DNA of 20,316 bases, from contig JAFWOP010000046.1 of NCBI GenBank assembly GCA_017545365.1, forward strand, positions 1-20,316, in the 5' to 3' direction. Position 1 is the first letter of the stretch, and every line of letters starts with the position of its first letter. The notes under the pieces are model-generated. The model was not told the origin of the DNA and did not search any database. It saw only the letters and a list, made by a program, of their open reading frames with translations. Positions 7,890 through 14,280 of the stretch are shown one piece after another. This DNA is from Bacteroidales bacterium (lineage in GTDB: Bacteria; Bacteroidota; Bacteroidia; Bacteroidales; P3). The position numbers and the translations under genes were made by a program.

Positions 7890-8060
7890 ATCATCCAGGT
7901 TCCGCCCCAAGATATGGGGCGGTGAAGAGGGAATCACGCGCAAATCGTGAGCTGTCGCGCAACTATAATTCTAAGCATGGGGGTAGGCAAAACGCCATTG
8001 ATTCCAGAATGGGACCGAGAAGGTGTCTGCCACAAGGATAAGTCAGGAGACCTGTCCAGA
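7890..8060 (+). promoter_or_regulatory. Cobalamin (vitamin B12) riboswitch
   Basis: The core of the cobalamin riboswitch can be followed end to end. CAGGT at the 5' side can pair with ACCTG at the 3' side (P1). CCGCCCC and GGGGCGG form the P2-like stem, followed by the conserved GAGGGAA. TCACG/CGTGA is the next hairpin. GCTGTCGCGCAACTATAA corresponds to GCTGACGCGCAGCGGTAA of the E. coli btuB switch. After the variable P5-P6 arm comes the B12 box AAGTCAGGAGACCTG (about 8040-8054). Such switches lower expression of B12 uptake or B12-independent genes when adenosylcobalamin is present. The odd point is context: no B12 transport or metabolism gene follows on this strand. Confidence 0.93.
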
Positions 8061-8405
8061 CAGATAGTCAATGCTTTCGCGTCAAAGGCGGTTGTCTTCC
8101 GATATCTTCTACAAGAAATCCTCCCATTATGTTTTTTCCCTTTGTAGCAGCTGCTTTGTCTTTATGCTTGACAGTGTTATGCCTAACAATATCACTAATG
8201 CTATGAATTGGAAAGAAGAATATAAAAAAGTCGCTCTTATGCTATAATTGACTGAATTTTCAGCATCCTTGAGATTTCAATCTGAACTCGACATGTCAAC
8301 AATATTTCAACGGTATTCCGACGCTTTAAAAGCGTTGAACTCACGAAGACATACAGAAGAAGAGACGATTGCGTGAGGGAGAAAGTGACAGAGCAAAACA
8401 GCCTC
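8061..8405 (+). other. Gene-poor stretch behind the riboswitch, with two tiny overlapping ORFs
   Basis: No gene of normal size is present. An ATG at 8129 opens a 25-residue hydrophobic ORF (MFFPFVAAALSLCLTVL..., stop 8204-8206). Its stop overlaps, as ATGA, the start of a second ORF at 8203 (MNWKEEYKKVALML, stop 8245-8247). That frame then stays open without a stop to about 8376. They could be real micro-proteins, a membrane-anchored gene broken by a frameshift and a nonsense change, or chance. A 7-bp dyad, ACGCTTT-A-AAAGCGT, lies at 8321-8335. The stretch ends tail to tail with the minus-strand gene that stops at 8406. Confidence 0.4.
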
Positions 8406-9884
8406 TTAGTGTTCCCATCTTCTTTTCATGTCGGCGAAACGCTCGTGTACATCGGTAATACAAGCATCAGGTATGCGAGTTGTGAATGGATTGCTTATCA
8501 GTCGTGCCACTTCATCAAAATCACCACAAGCACCGAGGTCTACAAGACCAGTTGCAAACAACCCACGTATCTCTGGTAGAAGTTCCTTGGCCTGTATGTC
8601 GATGAGATCGTGAAGGATCAGGCCTGCGAGGACGTTGTCGAACCACTGCGTTTGCGGCAACATCTTAATGGCAAAATGCAGGACTTGCCGGAACCAGTCT
8701 ACCACCTCGCCACGACGTTCGGGCTGTGCAATGGCTATCTGCGCCACGGCAGAGAATATCCGGCACTTGAAAAAGGTTTCTAACCCTTCCTCCTGCACAT
8801 AATTCATCAGCTTGTCCAAACGGTTTTGCCCAAGCAGATAGAGTGTGGGCACTAAAATGTCATCGCCAGCATCGCCAAAATGATAGTCCATAAAATCATC
8901 AGACTGACGCATTGTTTCAAGCACTAAATCAAGGCTGCTGTCCACGTTCCCCACTTCACCTAAAAGAATGATGCTATTGGCCACTATGCCTGTAAAACCA
9001 TTGGAGTCATAGCCCTCGGGGATACCGTCACAGGTCTGTCCCATGTGGTATAAGATTATCTGTTCCAAATCGTGACATACGATTTCGCGAGGCAGTGCAA
9101 GAATGCGGTCGGTCAGCTCATCGGGAAGATAAAGCTGGTTGGCGGTGTCATCTAATTCCTTGTAAAACCATTCCGGTCCTTCGAGTTGCATCGACTGCGG
9201 ATATGCAGGGTGACGATACGTGTACTTGGTGCTGGGGCCATAGCTTTTGAAGAGTGGGCTTTCTTCGAGATTCTTCAGCCGTTCACTTATATCGGTGTCA
9301 TCCCAATCCATATCCTCGTCATCATCCATTCCGATGGTATAATCGTAGTTCCCCTCGCCCAAGTGTTTCTCGAGCAGGGGGAGGTATCGGTTCGCTTCCG
9401 AAACGCTATTAGCCATAAGCAGGTGCTTCCCCTGATGGCCGAACTCATATTCTATCAGCGGAATGTCATCAGTGTCCTCTTCAAGCATGTACTGCGTAAT
9501 ATTGAACGACTTGTCAGGTTCTATGCCAGCCTCCTCTGCCCAACTGATGGCTCCATACACCCAGTTGTGAGCCTCTTCATACGAGCACTCGCGCATGTCA
9601 GGAGCATCGTCGAGCATTTCCTTCAATTCATAATCTTCCAGCCTAAGCCGATAGAAGGACTTCTTCACGCCGAGACAGAACGTGTCGATCAAGTAAACAG
9701 CAATGCTGGTGCGGCCTCCAGTATGCTTTCTGGTGACGGCCACGTATCCCTCGCCAAAGCTTGTCATATCGTCCGAAACATAGCATGGGCCTATCTCCAA
9801 CAAACGGGCACGCTGCCTCATAAATTGCTCTGGCGAGAGGAACTGTTGCCCCGCCTGTTGCTTTTTCTGTTTCTTCTTTGCCAT
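8406..9884 (-). CDS. Conserved hypothetical protein with C-terminal helical-repeat region
   Basis: A 492-residue soluble protein that I cannot assign to a characterised family. It starts with a lysine/glutamine-rich tail (MAKKKQKKQQAGQQ). Residues about 30-125 form a compact domain (YVAVTRKHTGGRTSIAVYL, CLGVKKSFYRL, EAHNWVYGAISWAEEAG) of a kind I recall from other uncharacterised bacterial proteins. An acidic stretch (DDDEDMDWDD, 187-196) acts as a linker. The C-terminal half is a run of paired helices resembling HEAT-type or DUF1186-like repeats (SLDLVLETMRQSDDFMDYHFGD, VPTLYLLGQNRLDKLMNYV). There is no signal peptide or membrane segment, so it is cytoplasmic and probably a protein-binding scaffold. 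It lies 35 bases downstream of the other helical-repeat gene on the same strand, likely one operon. The start is the only ATG before the lysine-rich tail. Confidence 0.7.
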   Translation of the reverse strand: MAKKKQKKQQAGQQFLSPEQFMRQRARLLEIGPCYVSDDMTSFGEGYVAVTRKHTGGRTSIAVYLIDTFCLGVKKSFYRLRLEDYELKEMLDDAPDMRECSYEEAHNWVYGAISWAEEAGIEPDKSFNITQYMLEEDTDDIPLIEYEFGHQGKHLLMANSVSEANRYLPLLEKHLGEGNYDYTIGMDDDEDMDWDDTDISERLKNLEESPLFKSYGPSTKYTYRHPAYPQSMQLEGPEWFYKELDDTANQLYLPDELTDRILALPREIVCHDLEQIILYHMGQTCDGIPEGYDSNGFTGIVANSIILLGEVGNVDSSLDLVLETMRQSDDFMDYHFGDAGDDILVPTLYLLGQNRLDKLMNYVQEEGLETFFKCRIFSAVAQIAIAQPERRGEVVDWFRQVLHFAIKMLPQTQWFDNVLAGLILHDLIDIQAKELLPEIRGLFATGLVDLGACGDFDEVARLISNPFTTRIPDACITDVHERFADMKRRWEH

Positions 9885-9919
9885 ATTGTATTACTTAGTG
9901 TCAACCAATAATTTCTTTT

Positions 9920-11317
9920 TCAAAAGTCACTGATAATCTCCATCATTGCACGCCGATTACGGTAGGTCTTGCGGAAGAACTCCGCGAGGTCATGAGCCAC
10001 CGCATGCCCGCCCTCAAGGCTTTGCATCACCCTCATTGAATGTGCTATCGACTCATACCTGTCACGCCCCGTGCCTTGCGCGGCCTCCCAACGCAATTTA
10101 TCATTGTATATACGAAGCATCTCCTCAGAAGGTTCCTTTATGAAATACTTTGCATACTCGTCAAGTTTGTCAATTTGCGTCTTCACTCCATCTACAACAA
10201 GGCTGTACAGTCTTTCCCACTCTTTTTCCTGGATATAGATTGCAGCGATGTTGTCCATCCATCTTTCACGAAATTTCTGCGGTATGTTGTCGATGATGTC
10301 AAAAAGGGATTGTTTCCATTCCTGTTGCGGGACAAGCGATTTCAGCTTGGTGTAATACTCCTGTGCAAAATTCTCACTCACGAAAAGTTCTTTGGCTGAC
10401 GCAATTTGGTTCTCTCGGTTTCCCATCGTTTCGTAAACCTTTAGTCTTCGCTTCATCCAATCGCGTTCGGTTCCATAATGGTTGATGTTTCGGGCTATTA
10501 CAAGACCTTCTTCAATCAATGACAATGCAGTCTCATAGTCTTTTTCTAACATGGCATTGTCTACTGCCACCGATCTGATTTCGGGGATACCAATGTATTG
10601 TTGAATTGTTTTCTGTGCATCTGATTTGTGATTTAGTTCTAACAGAGTATCTATCTTTTGTCGCACAAATTTTGACAACTCGTACTCGCTTTTGCATGAT
10701 TTGATGAACTGATTCAGCATGTCGAGTCTTTCTTCAGGTGTCTTGGTCAACGGTGCCAGCTGCAGAAGAAGCTCTTCTTTGCTGTCGAAGCCGTAAGGGT
10801 GAAGTTTGTCGATATCTTCGTCGTGCTCAATCTCGTCGAAATAGTCCTCCAGCGTTTCACGTTTCATGTTGGGATGTTTGGCAGAGGAAACGATTAACTC
10901 CTTTGCCCTTTCAAATATGTCGGAAGCATAACCGTAGCTGTCGTCGGGTTGGTGCTCTTCAAATGCATCACCCAGTGATTCCAACATCTGTACACCTACC
11001 GCCAATGCCGGTTCGGGATTCCCCATCTCCATCAGATTTTCAGCATCCTCCGCTATCGCATCCAGCCGCATGTCAAATTCGCAAAGATTGAACCATTCAT
11101 GGTATCGACCCTCCACCACCGACTCGTCAACTGCACCCAACACATCCTGCCGCAAGTCGAACACCTTGGTGTTGTTCTCCGACAGACATACTCGGTCCAA
11201 GTAATCCTCAAGCTCCTTTCTGAATCCACTATTTTTAGCCGCATACTCCTTAATAAAGGCAAACAGGTCGTTGATGTTCGTTAAGTTGAGCAGTTTCTCT
11301 ATTTTTGTTTCTTCCAT
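9920..11317 (-). CDS. TPR-like all-helical protein, resembling the C-terminal part of SWIM zinc-finger proteins
   Basis: A 465-residue, almost entirely helical cytoplasmic protein. Repeated pairs such as NPEPALAVGVQMLESLGDAFEE, DYETALSLIEEGLVIARNI and RENQIASAKELFVSENFAQEYY are tetratricopeptide-like. The end, AHDLAEFFRKTYRNRRAMMEIISDF, resembles the closing helix (LR..Y.RR.A.L..L) of the long helical region found in SWIM-type zinc-finger proteins; the SWIM finger itself (CxC...CxH) is absent. A binding or scaffold role is the most that can be inferred. It is the first gene of a two-gene operon with the 492-residue protein 35 bases downstream. The pairing of two helical-repeat proteins may mean that they work together. 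Confidence 0.7.
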   Translation of the reverse strand: MEETKIEKLLNLTNINDLFAFIKEYAAKNSGFRKELEDYLDRVCLSENNTKVFDLRQDVLGAVDESVVEGRYHEWFNLCEFDMRLDAIAEDAENLMEMGNPEPALAVGVQMLESLGDAFEEHQPDDSYGYASDIFERAKELIVSSAKHPNMKRETLEDYFDEIEHDEDIDKLHPYGFDSKEELLLQLAPLTKTPEERLDMLNQFIKSCKSEYELSKFVRQKIDTLLELNHKSDAQKTIQQYIGIPEIRSVAVDNAMLEKDYETALSLIEEGLVIARNINHYGTERDWMKRRLKVYETMGNRENQIASAKELFVSENFAQEYYTKLKSLVPQQEWKQSLFDIIDNIPQKFRERWMDNIAAIYIQEKEWERLYSLVVDGVKTQIDKLDEYAKYFIKEPSEEMLRIYNDKLRWEAAQGTGRDRYESIAHSMRVMQSLEGGHAVAHDLAEFFRKTYRNRRAMMEIISDF

Positions 11318-11471
11318 CGGTTCTATCTATTTTGGTTATCTGACCTTCCGCCATTCTTCTTACCACCCATCGTCTCATAGCCTTGCAGTCAGAGCGTACT
11401 CGGGTTTTGCTTAATACAAAACGACAGAAAACAGACAACACCTTATTTCTTATCTATATTCAAATCATTTG

Positions 11472-11479
11472 CAAAAATA
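11472..11479 (-). promoter_or_regulatory. -7 box for the two-gene minus-strand operon
   Basis: Read on the minus strand this is TATTTTTG followed by CAAATG, matching TAnnTTTG. The -33 position is only A/T-rich. It implies an untranslated leader of about 145 bases before the start at 11317, in which I see no clear structure. Confidence 0.5.
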
Positions 11480-11541
11480 CACCTTTTCTTTGGAATAAGA
11501 GAAAAAAACATGTTGCGAAATTTTTGTGTCTACTTTATTAG

Positions 11542-11787
11542 ACTGGTACAACAGTCGACACAACCCAAAAGGATGACAGTGCTACCCAAAAGAAATTATC
11601 AGCTACCCAAAAGGTAATTCTCGAATACCTGAAAGAGCATCCTATGGCCACCAGGCAAGATGTGTCCAAAGCCCTTAGCAACATCACCGAAGACGGCATC
11701 AAGTATCATTCCAGCCGTCTGCAGAAAATGGGATATCTGAAACGAGAAGGCGGCCGTAAACTTGGACGCTGGGTGGTTTGGGAATAA
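11542..11787 (+). pseudogene. Remnant of a second Fic-family gene (C-terminal winged-helix part only)
   Basis: An 81-residue open frame, preceded directly by an in-frame TAG and lacking a start, encodes three TQK-type linker repeats and a winged-helix tail (VILEYLKEHPMATRQDV, NITEDGIKYHSSRLQKMGYL, REGGRKLGRWVV). It is clearly homologous in DNA and protein to residues ~263-339 of the intact Fic protein at 13061-14083, but differs at many codons, so it is an older paralogue rather than a fresh copy. The Fic catalytic domain is missing; homology begins abruptly around 11545, next to AT-rich DNA, which marks a deletion or recombination joint. Whether the fragment is expressed is unknown. Confidence 0.8.
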
Positions 11788-11809
11788 TAGTCCCTGCCAG
11801 TTAATTACA

Positions 11810-11917
11810 ATTCACAAAAGCCTGGAGGCCGCCCGCCAGCGCTGGGAGAACTGCCCGGAGGACTAAGCACAAAAGATTATTTTGTCAATAGAGAAAAAAA
11901 ACGTATTTTTGCAACGT
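11810..11917 (+). repeat. Promoter-carrying repeat, copy 1 (truncated at its 5' end)
   Basis: This stretch aligns without gaps to the right-hand two thirds of copies 2 and 3. It holds the end of a coding sequence (HKSLEAARQRWEN..., stop), a short spacer, and a promoter. The promoter is TTTTG, exactly 19 bases, then TATTTTTG (11904-11911). Homology fades left of about 11810, 23 bases after the Fic remnant ends. It drives the DUF3791/DUF3990 module that starts at 11937. Confidence 0.85.
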
Positions 11918-11936
11918 TCAAGAGTACTCATTTGCA

Positions 11937-12179
11937 ATGAATAATATCATCGAAATACCGAAGACTCAGGTTATTATGACTTTTGTAGCTACCTGCATCG
12001 AGACCACCGCACGATGGTTAAACGTCTCTTATAAAGATGTGTACCAGCGGATGAAGCGTGTGGGAATGATTGAGAATTACATACTTCCGCACTATGAAAC
12101 ACTTCATACCGAGAGCCGAGAGAACCTTGCACAAGGATTGGTGGAATGTCTGAACAATTGGGAGGCCAGAAATGAGTGA
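11937..12179 (+). CDS. DUF3791 family small protein
   Basis: An 80-residue protein matching the DUF3791 pattern: a helix (VIMTFVATCIETTARWLN), then SYKDVYQRMKRVGMIENYILPHYETLHTESRENLAQGLVECL. In that family the Y(I/L)LP.Y..LH(T/S) block is characteristic. These proteins are known from genome context as partners of DUF3990 proteins, probably as regulators or antitoxins; that role is inferred, not shown. The ATG lies about 20 bases behind the promoter in repeat copy 1, so the transcript has almost no leader. The stop overlaps the DUF3990 start by 8 bases, indicating translational coupling and a toxin-antitoxin-like order. Confidence 0.8.
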   Translation: MNNIIEIPKTQVIMTFVATCIETTARWLNVSYKDVYQRMKRVGMIENYILPHYETLHTESRENLAQGLVECLNNWEARNE

Positions 12180-12663
12180 GATTATTGTATATCACGGAGG
12201 AACAGAAAAGATAGAGTCACCTATATGTAAATTTGGGCGGCGCAACTTAGACTTTGGTCAGGGGTTTTATCTGACCGACATTCGCAAACAGGCTGCCGAA
12301 TGGGCTAAACAGGTGGCCGACCGCAGAAAAGAGGCTCCGATTATCAATAGATATCGTTTAAACCGCGATGCCATATTGGGCGAAAGCCGCTGCATGGTCT
12401 TCACAGCTTACGACAAGGATTGGCTGCAATTTATTGTTGCCAGCCGTCATGGAGAACATGTGGCCGATAGCTATGATTACATAGAAGGTGGGGTGGCCAA
12501 TGACCGTGTAATTGATACGGTCAACCTCTATATGGCAGGACTTATGGACGAGAATACTGCACTTCTCCGCCTGTCCCAACATCAGCCTAACAACCAGATG
12601 TGCATACTATCACAGGAATTAATCAACAAATACTTGGTTTTTGATGGAACAGAAGCAATCTGA
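12172..12663 (+). CDS. DUF3990 family protein, ADP-ribosyltransferase-like putative toxin
   Basis: A 163-residue protein of the DUF3990 family, which I recall is grouped with the ADP-ribosyltransferase fold. YHGG (7-10) matches the first conserved strand, where ART folds place the NAD-binding His or Arg. DFGQGFYLT (27-35) is the second conserved block. DYIEGGVANDRV (102-113) and NQMCILSQEL (141-150, with a possible catalytic Glu149) are further family landmarks. The expected activity is transfer of ADP-ribose from NAD to a cellular target, as a toxin or defence effector; the target is not known. It lies between two small proteins with overlapping frames on both sides (8 and 23 bases), so the three are made in a coupled fashion. 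A catalytic claim rests on family memory only. Confidence 0.8.
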   Translation: MSEIIVYHGGTEKIESPICKFGRRNLDFGQGFYLTDIRKQAAEWAKQVADRRKEAPIINRYRLNRDAILGESRCMVFTAYDKDWLQFIVASRHGEHVADSYDYIEGGVANDRVIDTVNLYMAGLMDENTALLRLSQHQPNNQMCILSQELINKYLVFDGTEAI

Positions 12664-12892
12664 CGACCCCGTTAAGTCACCTGTCATACAGGAGATTATC
12701 ATAAGCAACCGCATTGGTGCCATCTCGATGGAGTTGGCCAAACGTCTGAACATAGCTCCCGAGAAAGCCCTGCAGCTGTTCTACGAAAGTCAAACCTGCG
12801 CCGACCTCCACAACAAGTCCACAGGTCTCTACCTTTATGGCGACTTATATGTGGCCGACGAGTTCATGCGTGAGAAAGAGTACGCAATGTAA
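12641..12892 (+). CDS. Small helical protein of the DUF3990 cassette (antitoxin-like)
   Basis: An 83-residue protein. After a polar N-terminus (MMEQKQSDDPVKS) come a helix with IGAISMELAKRLNIAPEKALQLFYES and a short C-terminal part (HNKSTGLYLYGDLYVADEFMREKE). Similar small proteins with this L/F-YES...TGLYLY pattern accompany DUF3990 genes in Firmicutes and Bacteroidetes. It may be a second DUF3791-type or antitoxin-like partner, though I cannot name the family firmly. The first Met is at 12641 and the second at 12644; either gives an overlap of at least 20 bases with the DUF3990 gene, so coupling is likely. It ends just before repeat copy 2. Confidence 0.65.
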   Translation: MMEQKQSDDPVKSPVIQEIIISNRIGAISMELAKRLNIAPEKALQLFYESQTCADLHNKSTGLYLYGDLYVADEFMREKEYAM

Positions 12893-12897
12893 TAAGG

Positions 12898-13060
12898 TAG
12901 CGCAGTACATGACCGAGTTGCCCTCCAAGGAGTTGCTGCAATGCCAGATACACAAAGGTCTGGAGGCTGCCCGCCAACGCTGGGAGAACCGCTCGGAGAA
13001 CTAACCATTAAAGATTATTTTGCCAAACAAGAAAAGATTCGTATCTTTGCAATGTGAAAT
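12898..13060 (+). repeat. Promoter-carrying repeat, copy 2 (full length)
   Basis: About 163 bases, aligning without gaps to copy 3 (14099-14262). It contains the last 30-odd codons of a gene that is not otherwise present (QYMTELPSKELLQCQIHKG... to a TAA at 13002-13004), then TTTTG (13018-13022), 19 bases, and TATCTTTG (13042-13049). The Fic start lies immediately after it at 13061. The tail somewhat recalls the C-termini of YhcG/DUF1016 nucleases, but I would not rely on that. Confidence 0.88.
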
Positions 13061-14083
13061 ATGACGACAGAGAATAAGGACATATTATTGCAATTGCTTG
13101 ACCGGCATCGCGAGTTGGGCATATCGGAGCAGATAGACTATGATAAGTTCTATCTCTACTCTATCATCGTACATTCCACCGCCATCGAGGGTAGCACGGT
13201 GACCGAGGTAGAGGCGCAACTGCTCTTCGACGAGGGCATCACCTCTAGCAAACGCACCCTATTGGAGCAACAAATGAACCTCGATCTCAAGGTGGCATAC
13301 GAATATGGTCGCGAATGGACCAAGCTACACCAACCCATCACTATCGACTGGCTTATCTTGCTAGCCTCGAAAGTGATGGCACGCACTGGGAGCGAGTATA
13401 GTGCTATGGGTGGTAACTTCTCCGCTTCAAAAGGAGAACTGCGAAAGTTGAATGTTTCAGCTGGAATCGGCGGTAAGTCCTACATGTCCTATCTGAAAGT
13501 CCCTGAGCATTTGGCAGCCTTTTGTGAAGAACTTAATAATCGTCGGAAAGCTATTGACACTACAGATGTCTGTGCTGTTTATGACCTCAGTTTCTGGGCA
13601 CATTACGAGTTGGTTACCATCCACCCTTGGGCAGATGGTAATGGCCGCACCAGCCGCCTGTTGATGAACCTCCTACAAATGGAGTTCGGAGTTTTGCCCA
13701 CCAAAGTGTTGAAAGAAGACAAAGCCACCTATATCCAGGCTCTAATTGATACCCGCGAAAAAGAGGACATCACCATCTTCCAAAACTGCATGGCATGCCT
13801 GCACATTCAGCACCTGAAGAACGATATTGACCAGTACTTAAATTCAACAACAGATACTACCCAAAAGACACCAACGACTACCCAAAAGACACTAACGACT
13901 ACCCAAAAGGCGATTCTCGACTACCTGAAAGAGCATCCGAAAGCCACAAGACAAGAGGTGGCAGAATCCCTCGGCAATATCACCGAAAATGGTATCAAAT
14001 ATCATTTCAACCGCTTGCAGAAAATGGGCTATCTAAAGCGCGAAGGCGGACGCAAACTTGGTCATTGGGTAGTGGCAGATTGA
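13061..14083 (+). CDS. Fic family protein with C-terminal winged-helix domain
   Basis: A 340-residue protein whose Fic core carries HPWADGNGRTSR (188-199), matching HPFx(D/E)GN(G/K)xxxR; Trp for Phe and Ser198 for the usual Gly are modest departures. Fic proteins usually transfer AMP from ATP onto a hydroxyl of a target protein. SxxxEG at 39-44 (STAIEG) is the N-terminal inhibitory helix of class II Fic proteins, whose glutamate blocks ATP binding, so the enzyme is likely self-inhibited with no separate antitoxin. Residues 265-284 are a TTQK repeat linker, and 284-340 form a winged helix (ATRQEVAESL, YHFNRLQKMGYL), so it may also bind DNA. The ATG lies 11 bases after the -7 box of repeat copy 2, giving an almost leaderless mRNA. 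Its target is unknown. Confidence 0.92.
   Translation: MTTENKDILLQLLDRHRELGISEQIDYDKFYLYSIIVHSTAIEGSTVTEVEAQLLFDEGITSSKRTLLEQQMNLDLKVAYEYGREWTKLHQPITIDWLILLASKVMARTGSEYSAMGGNFSASKGELRKLNVSAGIGGKSYMSYLKVPEHLAAFCEELNNRRKAIDTTDVCAVYDLSFWAHYELVTIHPWADGNGRTSRLLMNLLQMEFGVLPTKVLKEDKATYIQALIDTREKEDITIFQNCMACLHIQHLKNDIDQYLNSTTDTTQKTPTTTQKTLTTTQKAILDYLKEHPKATRQEVAESLGNITENGIKYHFNRLQKMGYLKREGGRKLGHWVVAD
13856..13911 (+). repeat. 21-bp tandem repeat inside the Fic gene (linker)
   Basis: ACTACCCAAAAGACAC(C/T)AACG occurs at 13856-13876 and 13877-13897, followed by a partial third unit to 13911. It encodes TTQK(T)(P/L)T heptads between the Fic core and the winged helix. The Fic remnant at 11542 has three diverged units of the same length. 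The unit is a multiple of three, so slippage would change linker length without breaking the frame. Confidence 0.85.
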
Positions 14084-14098
14084 GATGGAGCATCAATA

Positions 14099-14262
14099 TA
14101 GGGCAGTACATGACCGAGTTGCCCTCCAAGGAGTTGCTGCAACGCCAGATACACAAAGGCCTGGAGGCCGCCCGTCAACATTGAGAGAATCGTCTGGAGA
14201 ACTAACTGCTAAAGTTTGTTTTGCTGAATAAGAAAAGATTCGTATCTTTGCAGCGTGAAATT
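14099..14262 (+). repeat. Promoter-carrying repeat, copy 3 (full length)
   Basis: Gap-free match to copy 2. The coding tail is broken here: the TGG codon of the ARQRWEN segment has become TGA at 14170-14172, so it is no longer under selection as protein. The promoter part is intact: TTTTG (14219-14223), 19 bases, TATCTTTG (14243-14250), then CAGCG. It drives the phosphoesterase-STAND gene at 14281. Confidence 0.88.
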
Positions 14263-14280
14263 GATAAAAGAGCAAAAAAG

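Noticed and set aside
9186..9911. Plus-strand frame of 241 codons opposite the 492-residue protein
   Set aside because: Hydrophobic antisense translation of a supported minus-strand gene, with no upstream -7 box and no recognisable family.
11542..14262. CRISPR array or integron attC array
   Set aside because: The repeats are few, 110-164 bases long, spaced by whole genes, contain coding tails and promoters, and lack attC-like folding; no cas or integrase gene is present.
14221..14280. Upstream ATG extending the phosphoesterase-STAND protein by 20 residues
   Set aside because: It lies before the -7 box (14243-14250) and so would not be in the transcript; the phosphoesterase fold begins naturally at MKVLLLNISDIH.
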